NCBI GenBank assembly: GCA_036346375.1
Contig: CM070501.1
Span: 32,570,539 to 32,634,538 of the forward strand
Length of the DNA stretch: 64,000 nt
Direction: 5' to 3'
DNA from: Guadua angustifolia
Lineage: Eukaryota; Streptophyta; Magnoliopsida; Poales; Poaceae
In this document: piece by piece, positions 10,292 to 20,624 of the stretch
Layout: each line of letters begins with the position of its first letter
Numbering within the stretch: position 1 is the first letter of the stretch
Made by a program: the position numbers and the translations under genes
Notes under the pieces: model-generated
Database searches by the model: none
Told to the model about the DNA's origin: nothing
What the model saw: the letters and a program-made list of their open reading frames with translations, nothing else

Positions 10292-12590
10292 CTAATATGT
10301 AACATACGATACATGAAGATATGATATCTGAAACCACTTCGAAAGACATGCGTGACCAACTCGCCCTCTTTGCACGAAATTAACTACTTCGCAAGAATAG
10401 AGTACAATACAAGAACGATAGCCACATATACAATCTTCTAACCATTTCATATGATCTAAAATGCGATCCATCTTGAACATCAAGATGTTCATCCTCCGCT
10501 CAAGCATAGGGTCCATCCTCTCCTCCATAGAAGGTCGCCGCATCCTCTGTGGTACAATGGTTGTAGGACGCCCTCGAGGTGTCCATGGTGTCCGCCCATC
10601 GAAATATTGGCACCTGCAGCCTACGTGATGACGTAAATAAGCATTCAGTATGGGAAGAAATGAGATATCGCAGAACAACTACACAACTCGAATAGAACAA
10701 ATAGTGTGCACAAGAAAGAATCAAACAAGCTTTTCACTTACAGAGAAAAAAGGGCACTTGTAGAACACTCGCCCATTATTTTCATGAAGTGTTAGCGTAC
10801 AACACATTAGCTTGCACGGCGCTTGGGACATTCGACTGCCTTGCATTGGCAAGTGCATGAGCCCTCCGATTGTGAGCTCGCCTGCTTGCATATAGTCTTT
10901 GGGGGCAAGGAACGGATGAAGACGAGGATATGTGGTAGCGGAGGTGGTATGAAAGCTCTTGGATTTGTGGAAGGATTGCGGGTTCCGGGAAGAATGTTCA
11001 ACGAGAAACGAGGTGCTTTAGGCTCTCCCTGAGAGTCCTCTTATAGCCACGCCCCCTGACGAGGACGCCCCTGTGCCCCCACCGATCCACCTATGACGCG
11101 CACGTCTTTCCCTTTACACTGGACGTGCCTCGGATAGATTTCGCGTCCGAGAAAACTCAATGCAGCAGGTCGTGGCCTCGCCCGAGAAAGCTGTGTTGTC
11201 GAATCGATCTGAAAAAGTGGGTGCGGCGCAGTTTTCGAATCGGTCCGAAAAAGTCGCAACGTTCAGCGTTGTCATGTCGCATTGATATCGGAAGGTAAAA
11301 AGCGTGAACATCACTATTAACATTGTAAAACAAGACGAACAAAGTAACAAAGCGAGAAGAACACTCTAAACAATGTAGAATAGTACAAAGCTAGAACAAA
11401 AGTATGACAAAGAATTTATCAACAAGTCCCTAGTCACCCTCCTACGACGACCCTCTTGCCTACGGCCGAGGCCTGCATCGCCAAGAGGGCGAGGGTGAAG
11501 CGCCGCGATGGCCCCGCCGCCTCGCGATGGCACCGCCGCCTGTAGTCCGGCGGGTCAGAACGCCGACCTGCCGACGGCCGCGGGAGGCAACGTACTGGAA
11601 GGTACCGAACTCCGGCCGCCTGCGTTCGTGGTTTGCGGCAGGGGTCATGCGGCCTCGTGGTTTGCGAGCTAGTAGGCTGCTGTCTCGGTCAGCGAGGCAA
11701 GATTAATCGTGCACCATGAAGAACCGTCCGCGAAGAACTCCTTTCGACGTGGCCCGAGGAGTGCGTGGATCGAGAGAATCGCCTCCACCTCAACGTAGCT
11801 CGCGCTCGAAAATACCTTTTAATTGTAGTTACGTGATGCAAAAACTCAACGTAAGTAGCTCGACTTACGGGCGTGGGGACCATGGTGTGCGCGTGGTGCT
11901 CGCCACGACCTCCACGCCTGGCCCGGAGGCAAAGGAGTGTGGAAGCTACACCGCCTCCGCTGTAACGAGGAGCTGGGTCGCCGGGTGTGTAGGCACGCGC
12001 GCGGCTCTCGAGGTGGCACTAACCGAGCGCCGACGCGTCGACAAGAACCCAGCCCACGATCTCGAACCATACTGTGCACTATGAAGGTAGTGACATATAG
12101 TAATATGTTAATAATGTTACAAAAATTAGAATAACATATACACGCAAGCACTCACCTCGAATCGCCCACCACCTCAACGGCCCGTGCTTCTTCCTAGCGA
12201 GGGGTATCGCCACTCCGCGAACCTCTCCGCAGTCACCGCCACTCGCAGAGCCACCGAGGGTCCGACGGCGCCCGGCCGATCGGCAACCTCAGAAGCATGG
12301 CGACGCCCAGGTGACCGCTCACCTCCCGAATCCAGTGGAAAGTGTGCGTCTCCGGCGCCAACGGTCCACCAGACAAGACAAGAGGGCTAATCCTCACCAC
12401 TCCTCCACGCCCTCATGAGGCCTCGATCATGCGAAGCGAGGAAAGCAACCCAAGACGCGCCAACCTATCGACATGTAAATTCAATTGTTAGAAGAAATGC
12501 ACCAGCGAGCAATGAAACCTGAAATGTAGTGCAACTCACCGGGCGAAGGCCGGGTGGAGCCGCCAAGGTCTCGCCGCACGATTTAAATAA
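10292..12590 (-). pseudogene. Possible remnant of a transposon gene, not identified
   Basis: Several minus-strand open segments are separated by sequences resembling plant splice donors (cttac at about 10737, ctcac at about 12152 and 12537 on the plus strand). The best segment, about 10400-10640, encodes an acidic/basic helix (EERMDPMLERRMNILMFKMD) that could form a coiled coil, preceded by a Pro/Arg-rich stretch. I do not recognise the family. GC content falls sharply outside about 9.8-12.6 kb, so this block is a unit different from its surroundings. It could be a degraded MULE or Harbinger-type gene; confidence is low. Confidence 0.25.
12063..12094 (+). repeat. Direct repeat copy 2 (32 bp)
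   Basis: Exact second copy of 9801-9832. It lies at the right side of the GC-rich transposon-like block. It is too long for a target site duplication, so an internal repeat of a degraded element or unequal duplication is more likely. Confidence 0.8.
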
Positions 12591-12599
12591 GAAATTTTA

Positions 12600-13060
12600 T
12601 CTTCGAGAGACAGAGACCGATATAATTCATGGATTATAAAGAGTTAGAGAAGGATACTATCAGCATGTGTGCCATAAAAAAGAGTCACGAGGCGAGACGA
12701 AAATGGTTCCAACCAACATCAAACAACTCACATATACTTTTATTTACTTTATGTCAACTAAAAGTAGCTTTTAGGCTTAAATTTTTATTTGTGATTTGTT
12801 TTTGATCAATAAAGTTTCGCATCATCGATTTTGATCATCTTCAATTTACGCTAATTATCTCAAGTTTGTTTTTATACTGATTTTGTTGCGTATCGCCATT
12901 TTTTTGGGAAAAGCGTATCTTTACTTATCGTCTAATCGGTTGTAATAGCTGTTTATATCTATTTAGCTGATTGTATCATCTAATCGGCTGAAAACATTTA
13001 TTTCAATCTATTTTGCCAATTGCAGGATCAAATCAGTGATATGCTATGAACCTAACCTGA
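12600..13060. other. AT-rich spacer, nothing recognised
   Basis: No open frame of note, no inverted ends and no splice pattern. Contains repeated gtatcatctaatcgg-like words near 12930 and 12975. Confidence 0.4.
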
Positions 13061-13069
13061 ACCCAATGT

Positions 13070-14815
13070 TTGCATGTGTTGAGACCAAGGTTCAAATTTT
13101 CGTTTACATGAGAAAAACCGGACCAAGCGAAATCCGAAATTTCGGCGAAATTGATAATTTTGGCGGAGGAGATTCAAAATGCAAAATTCAAATCGGTTTG
13201 ATTTCCACAAAATTTCAATTTAGCGAAAATACCGAAATTTCGAAATTTCAGTCAAAATGAACTGACTGAAAATTGGTTCAAACGATGTCAAAAATTTTGA
13301 ATTTTTTGTAGGTTCCTCACATTAGATATGTTCTCATAAAATTTTCAGGTGATTATCAGTTCTGTGGATTTTAAAAATTCAAACATTGGTACTGTCCCGA
13401 TGAAACGTTGATCGGCAAGTTTGAACCGGATGAAAAATAGTACAAACGACGTTAGAATATTTTGAAATTTTTTATGGAGATTCCTAACATATTTATGATA
13501 TTTTTTAAAAAATGTCAGATGATGATCAAATGTGAAATTTTAAAAATTCAAACATTGGTACTGTCTTGGTAAAACGCGAGCGGCAAGTTTCATCGAATGA
13601 AAATTACAACAACCGAGGTTATAAAATGTTGAAATTTTTTTCTAGATGGTCCTGACACAACCATAATATTCTCATAAAAGTTTCATATGATGATCAGTTG
13701 TCATAAATGTTTAAAAATTCCAACAGTGGTACTATCCTGTTAAAAGGCCGATGATCAATAATAGATTTACTTTAGCAATAAGAAAGGTTTAAATTTTTCA
13801 AAAATTTTACATAAGGGTGACAAGAAAATGGTTAATATATCATAAAAATTTTGAATCATGATCACTCTCCAGAAAATTTATAAAATTCGTAGAAGGCACA
13901 GTGCCATTTATATTCTTTCTCTTTTGATTTTTGAAATATAATACAACAAATTAAGTTCAATATCAGAATTAAAAGAAAATATTATTTCACAATTTCAATC
14001 TGAAAATTTTATATTATCTTTCCCAGTAATAAATTCATCAACATTAAAAATATCAGAAATTAATAAATTAATTTAAGACATTTAAAAATTCAAAAAGCGG
14101 AGAGAATTGAAAACTAGTACTTTCAATGTCAGAATTTTTATAGATTCCTGGAGAAATATTTTGAGTTGAAAATTTTACATAAGAATCCTTAGCTCAAATA
14201 AATTTTAAAAACAAAATTTCAAAAAGTTATAAAAATATTTGAATTGCCTGATAAATCCTTAGCTCAAATGAATTGATTTTTGAAATATAATACAACAAAT
14301 TAAGTTTAGTGCTTACTGCATTGATAGATTTTATTGAGCAAACCAAGGAAGTTGAAATTTTTTGAAAATTTTATAGAATGGTACTGAGGAAGTTCTTAAT
14401 CTGTCATAAAAATTTTAGATGATGATCACACTCGAGAAAATTTAGAAAAATCTAACAAGTTTACTGTCCCAATTATGTCCATTCTATTTTTGATTTTTTG
14501 AAGATAACAAATGATGTTAAATTATTTTTAAATTTTTTTTCTATGATTCCAAACAACAAGGGATGGTACCATAATTTTTTCAGATGATTATCAGGCTTGT
14601 AAAATTATTTAAAAATCTGACAGTGTTTTTGCCCAAATTTTTAAAAATGTCAAAAAATTTGCTCGAATTTCACCGAAGTTTCCGAAATTACTGTAGTAGT
14701 TACTGTAGCAATCAATTTTTTTAAAGTTTTGAATTCGGCCGGTATATCTAAATTGAGGGGGCAAAGCGAAATTTATTGAAATTAAGTTTTTGATCCTGGT
14801 TGAGGCCGATTGGCT
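13070..14815. repeat. AT-rich element with diverged inverted ends and an internal ~100-nt repeated motif
   Basis: The left end reads gttgagaccaaggttcaaat (13078-13097). The right end, read backwards, gives cctcaaccaggatcaaaaac, a diverged inverted copy. Both ends lead into runs of gaaatttcgg-like words. The interior repeats a module about every 150-190 bp: gaaattttt...(a/t)gg...cct, then tcataaaattttcagatgat(g/t)atca, then taaaaattcaaacattggtactgtc. Clear copies begin near 13290, 13460, 13630 and 13780, with a further one near 14370. No coding capacity. A non-autonomous DNA transposon is likely. Confidence 0.5.
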
Positions 14816-14829
14816 CATTGTAAATGCAT

Positions 14830-15600
14830 GTGAAAGCCTTCGCTTATCTAGCGGCGTACCTTTTTAATATAAATCTAGCTATTCGTGTATGTATATGTAA
14901 ATTTGACCCTCTCTTTCATCATGAAAGATGCGGCAGGCAATAATGTCTTCTGCCGCGTCCGGAGAGCGTAGAAGATAGTTGACGCCGTGGCAGGGAGGGA
15001 TTCTTGTGGCGGCGCTGAAGCGCGCCCCTCACTCTGTCGTGATGCCGACTACCTTTCATGCTCACCAGATGTGCAGAAAACAAAGTGTTATATGTTATAT
15101 CTTTTGTGTTGAGAGAAAGCCAAATTTCGAATGTGTGTGAAAGGACTAGATTTGGGGAAAAATACAACCATGGGCGCTTGTACATGAATAATAACGTTTT
15201 TAATTTGTAGTTCTGGAACTCGCAATAATTAAAGCAATGTACACTGAGGCTCGCTGCGTGTCAGTGGGGGCTAGCAACTTGTCTAAAAAAAACTAACCGT
15301 GTAATCACGCACTTGCGCCGCAGCACCGGTGGATACCAGCACTCCAGCAGGGAAAGCTCTTGGATAACGAGGTTGGTCCAATAATACCCAATAATTTCTG
15401 TACCTGACTACGCATGGCATTTGCACGAAAGATTGGTCTACACGTTGATCTTGAGTCCGACAGGAATACTAGGGCCTTGAAATATAGGAACCTAAAAATA
15501 CGGAAGCAAGGTATTATTTGTGAGGGCTTTTTTTATCAGATTAAAAGCTAAAAAATCAATGCCTAAATAAACATGTGATTTTTACCCGAGATTCTTCAAA
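14830..15600. other. No supported gene
   Basis: A moderately GC-rich patch at 14935-15060 carries only a short unrecognised open frame on the minus strand. No splice consensus or domain seen. Confidence 0.35.
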
Positions 15601-15617
15601 AGTCATATGCCTTTATG

Positions 15618-16205
15618 GCTCTGTTTGGAATAGTTTTAACTTCGACTTCTTCTCTCTAGAAGTTATAAGTTGTTTCAAATAGCTAGCTTTGTCGTAACCA
15701 AAAGCCAAAAGCTAATAGTCAACTTGTACTAGGAGAAGTTGAAAGTCGAAAGCTAGTCTAAGGTAGCTTCTCACAGCTTCAATGGGTTAAGGTTCTGATC
15801 TTACCACTGGAGTTAAAGAAAATTATCCCTCGTACTAAGTATATAATCACAAACTCTATCCCCTCACACTCTCATTCCCAACTCGCACCCTTACACCTAA
15901 AGGCCAGACTGTTAAACACCAAATTTGTTCATCTCAACCAGCCCTTCAGCCATACAGCTCAGTCAAAAGCTACTTTTTAGAAAAAAAACTACTGCCATGT
16001 TAAATAAGGTTAACTAAAAGTCAATGTCACCAAAGAGGTGCTTTTTTTGCTTATTGATGATTAGTCTTAGACTAATATTATTGAAGTTAGGATAAAATTA
16101 CATATCTCTATCATGTATAAAAGCGGGCTACTTTTTAAGCTATTAAAGCAAAAAAAATTGGCTTTAAGATATAAGCCAAAAAAACCAAAGTCTAAACAAA
16201 TATGA
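15618..16205. repeat. MITE-like sequence with hAT-type ends
   Basis: The left side carries ggctctgtttggaatag and the right side caaagtctaaacaaatatg, the diverged inverted end typical of 'ggctctgtttggaac' grass MITEs. The interior repeats agcttttggctt/aagccaaaagc words in both orientations. Boundaries are approximate. Confidence 0.4.
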
Positions 16206-16439
16206 CATAAGAAAAACAGAAGATTGAAATATCATATTAAATCCTCAGGGAAAAAACATATAAATTGTTTAAAAGATGTGTTTGGAAGGCTCATGGGAAA
16301 ATTACAGGAATTTTGAAACTAGATGTTAATTGTTGATTAGAGAGAGAGAAGGAAGTTGTCTCGGAACTGTTAAAGGAATTGGTAATACTAGGTAGAAAAG
16401 CGCTATTTCATAGGTTGAATTCGATAGCATCGTTAGGAA

Positions 16440-17235
16440 AAATAAACTTTTTATTTTATAAAACCACCAACCGGTCAAAAATAGTCCAGGGAAAAAGGAA
16501 AAAATTATCGAGATGATAACATTCTTTTATCGAGCCTAATACTCTCGTGTTCACTGTAAGTTGATACAAACCTTCGATGAATCCGTGTTTTTTTGTGAAA
16601 AACATTGTTTTCGTTTTTTTAATGCTAAAAACATTTTTTGGGTTTTTGTTGCGTTTGTTAAAAAAATGGGTCGTTAGGACCCACGGCGAATCCATGAGAC
16701 GAAAACATTGTTTAGTTTTTGGGTGTCGGAAATATTTTTTCGGTTTTTTGTTGCGTTTGCTAAAAAAATGGGTCATTAGGACCCGTCGAATCCGCGTCGC
16801 TATAAATCTGTGAGACGAATCTACATTTTTTAAAAAAGCAGCTTCACGATCAGTTGGCAAATACATAAGTTGCTATAAAACTTCGATGAATCTGCGTTTT
16901 TGGTGGCGAAAACATTTTTTCCGGGTTTTTGGGTGGCGAAAAAAATTGTTTCGGGGTTTTTCTCGTGGCGAAAATATTTTTCGGGAAAACGGAGAAAGGA
17001 CTGAACGTAAAGCGAGGACCGGATGTTATTTTTTGGACTGTTAGCTATCTGAAAAAAATTAGAAAAGGGCTTGTTCACGATTTGAAACTAACGGAGGCTT
17101 TTAAAGTAAAAATCTGGGGCGAGGACCCAAACGCGAAGTGGAAAAAATATCTTTGTCTCTTAGGAAATTGCACGAGGACCTATCCGTAATTTGAGAAATG
17201 GAAGAGTTTTTTGCAAAAGTGCAAGGTGACAGTGG
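16440..17235. repeat. Helitron-like dispersed repeat, truncated copy
   Basis: Shares two blocks with other places in the window. The first, attatcgagatgataacattc...gagcctaatactct, matches 41865-41920. The second, aaaacggagaaaggac to gaggacctatccgtaatttg (about 16980-17195), matches 57500-57720 directly and 38310-38570 in reverse. Between them are direct repeats of cttcgatgaatc and tgggtcgttaggaccc. No hairpin plus CTAG terminus is visible at the left end, so this copy is probably truncated. Confidence 0.55.
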
Positions 17236-17306
17236 CCATCTTGGTTGCTCTCAATTCTTGCACATATAGGTATGTTAATATAAGGTAGACCTTGTGCTAG
17301 AATTTT

Positions 17307-17686
17307 GAGTAAATTTTACATAATTACAAGTTTTTTTATAAACTATTAGAAAACTACAGATTTTAGTTTATATTTTACAAAACTATAGATTTCAGGAAAA
17401 CTTGTGCCATAAAACTACAGGTTTTAGAATTGACTGTTTCTTATAACAAGTCTGGCAGTGTTGGCCTATATGGCAGCCTCCTATGCGAGTAAAACGGAAA
17501 ATGAGGGCGTGTGAGGCTGCCATGTGGGTCCACACTGTCACACTCATTATAAGAAACGGTAAATTCTAAAACATATAGTTTCATGAGAAAAGTTTTCCTA
17601 AAATCTATAACTTTATGAAATAGGAACTAAAATATATAGTTTTATGATATTTTGTAAAAAAACATAGAGTTTTGTGAAATTTACTC
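17307..17686. mobile_element. Mutator-type foldback MITE with 9-bp target duplication
   Basis: Begins gagtaaatt and ends aatttactc. The long inverted arms meet near 17490, where a palindromic ggcagcct...aggctgcc block lies. The element is bounded by identical 9-bp direct repeats TAGAATTTT at 17298-17306 and 17687-17695. A 9-bp duplication plus gagtaaatt ends fits a MULE-derived MITE. Confidence 0.8.
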
Positions 17687-17695
17687 TAGAATTTT

Positions 17696-18195
17696 TTCCC
17701 AAAATTTGTATCATATGAAATTCGTTTGAACCAATCCTACAAATCAAACACCCTTCATAGAATTTTTTTCTTTGAATTAAATTTCTCCATTTTCATTTTA
17801 GATTCTTCGAATTAAAGTGGCTCTACTATTGAGTTTCATGTAGCATCGATCAATTCATCCAAAAACTTTGATTCATAGGATTCTACAAACGCAGGAATAG
17901 GGTAAACATAGAAATACGAAAGGAACACATGGACAAAATAGATGATTGAAAAACACAAGAATTTTGTAGGATTTGATGTTTTGAACACATGAATTCCTCG
18001 ACTCTATGCCTAGCAACAGAAAAAAAGGTTTTGGTGAATGTTATTTTTGCTGTGGTTTTCCTTTGGAATAGTAGGGATAGGAAATTTTCTTACTTTGTCC
18101 TTTGTTCCATTCATGTGAACCAAATAGATAAACAATTGCTATTCCTATGGAATTCGTATTCCTCTATTTCCTATGAATCGAATAGGCCCTAAAAG
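17696..18195. repeat. MITE-like inverted repeat
   Basis: Left part contains gaaattcgtttgaaccaatcc and cataggattctacaaa. The right part, ending gaatcgaataggccctaaaa, contains the diverged inverted counterpart (attcctatggaattcg). It abuts the preceding MITE. No target duplication was resolved. Confidence 0.4.
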
Positions 18196-20624
18196 CTAGT
18201 GAGTCCACTTAAGCTATCTGCATCATACATATCTGTCCATTTTATCTATACTTTATCTGGCTTCATATATCCTATTGCAATTTGCGGGAAGCCCAAGAAC
18301 TACCGGGGAAGGTAAATCTGAACTTGCTTTCTGACAATTAATATATACAGCCAGCGTTGAAATGATCTGGTAAAGGATGACAGGACAAAAATATGTGAAG
18401 ACCTTGACTTTTTTTCCCCTAACACGAGACCCGTGACTGTTTGAAGTATAACTAAGAAAGATGGAGTATGATAAAAGAAACACAAGGCAGATTTCCCAGC
18501 AATTTTTTGCATAACTGAGACGATGATGCCTCACCAGGCAGTACCTGAACATCTCATGGCAGATGTTCAACCACGTAGCATCTGGGACTACCATTTACAG
18601 GCTACGGCTACCCTATGAACTAGTCAATCCCGTGCCAGATTGTACATTGGGCGGCCACGTAAAGCCAGAAACACAAGCCCTGTCGATTGCGGTCGCTACG
18701 GCACAGAATCCGAGATGCAAGGCTCTGTTTTCCCAATGAACAATGGTGATAAGTTCAGAGCACATTTGGTCGACCGAATACTCATAGGAAGTACTATCTA
18801 GCTAAGCTTATTTATGAGATGTTAGTACCTCCTAGCAGAACAAGATATTATATAGGGAGAATTGGCTTCTGACGTTTGCTCATTTATATTTTCGTCAAGA
18901 TGTTAGTTTTCTGTTTGTCGACCGTCAAAATATTGTATGTGAAGAAAAAATATTACTAGATTTCGGACGTCCGAATATCATATTATATAACATTAGTGAT
19001 GTTCATGTATTTCCTGATTAGGTTCGTACTAACTCCCAAGTTTTTATACAACCTATACGGCAACGTCTGCTTCATATGCATCCATATGTGAAGAGTTTTG
19101 AAGAACTTTGGCAGCAAGCCTACGGTCTTCGCATCATGTCACACAAGGACAGCCGTCACAACCCCCTTGTTACATATAGGCTCTATATGTCTTATCCATC
19201 ATGTTGTAGGTTTTTTTTAAAAATTCTGAGACAGGGGGGAAGAACCTTGTCATTTCTTTTACTAGAAATCGAGCAAGTCCCACCACAACGGTCCGAAGCA
19301 AAAACACGGAAGAAGATAGCCAGGCAACCGGTCATCCACGCAAGAGACGAGCAGCGACCCGAACCAAGTCTACAGAGCATAACACCACGCTAACGTGAAC
19401 TAAACTCCAGCCATCATGCTGTAGTTATCAATTAACTTCAGTTTACTTCAGCTTGTGTAGTTGTAGTACCCAGCATGTCTACAAGAGAGAGGAACGTCTG
19501 TTTCTGCGGCGAGAGAGATGTATACGGTAATTTTGAGGTCCGATGATTGCGACGGAGACCAGACGATAAATCAGAATGCACAAGTGGTGGCGAGAGAAAT
19601 TATCCCTATCCAATAGAATCATGCAATGCAAGACCGTCGATCCGTGCTCAAACTCATCCAAGACCTGCCCTCCGATGTCGGATCGACACGCATGAATGCC
19701 AGATTTGACCGTCGCGGCCGAGGGTACTATCAGGATTTGCCCGTAACCTCGTGCTGTATCTGTGGCTTTCGTCCAGTGCTCCGTACTTCAGGCCAGATAC
19801 CCTGTACGTTTACCTGTCAGGCTACGCCCACAGTTTCCAATTTCCATGGACCCAGAGGAAAAGAAAAGTTTGCGTTTGGCAGCGCTACGCTTAACTTCTT
19901 TAATTAAACAGGTTTCGTTCATCTCTTAGTACTATAATAGTAGTACATTTGGGCTATAACTGTCGGTTAAACAGGGTTTTGTTCGTCGCGTAAAAGGCCT
20001 TTTGTTCCTGCGATACCTGTCGATCGTTGGTAGCTGCCTATGTGCATTTGGGATTTGTGCAATGGCTTGTCAGGATGATACGAATTACCGATCCTTTACC
20101 AAGGTGCCGTATTGATCCCAGCGCTACAAATCGCCTAATTATTGATCTTTTTATTTTTTTAACTTTTAATACATATATATTCACTGTATTGCTAGATTCA
20201 TGTTTCTAAAAAATTGCGTATCATCGTTCCGGTATCGCGTATCCGTATACATAGCTAGGATGTGTGTCTCTGTTAACAGATTTTGTTCATCTCATAATAG
20301 TAAAGTACTATAATCTCTACATCCCTGTGAGTGCAGTAACAATTAGGCTAAGCGTACTGTGCATATGTCGCCAACAAAGTACAGTTTATTCTATCTCCCC
20401 TCTCTCTCTCTCTCTCTCTCTCTCTTCACGGGAGCGCAGTTTCGGTCGGATTCCGCCAACTTAGCCAACACATGCGCTGGGCTTGCACTGTTTTGTCTAT
20501 ACACCTGCAAACAACGCCCTCCTTTCTCTCACTTGTCTCGCTCTCGCTTGCACGCCTGCAACGCTACAGACTAGGAGAAAAGCCAAGCTAGTTCCTTCCG
20601 GCCTCCGCTTCTCCTTCGCTCACC
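18196..20624. other. Intergenic upstream of the peroxidase gene
   Basis: No recognisable gene. Short ORFs on both strands lack motifs. A (CT)n microsatellite at about 20399-20425 lies ~200 bp before the peroxidase start and probably falls in its promoter or 5' leader. The 150 bp before the ATG are C-rich, as in many grass 5' UTRs. Confidence 0.4.

Noticed and set aside
13070..14815. Centromeric or satellite DNA
   Set aside because: Only about five diverged units with irregular spacing, bounded by inverted ends, and the motif also occurs singly elsewhere; a dispersed element fits better.
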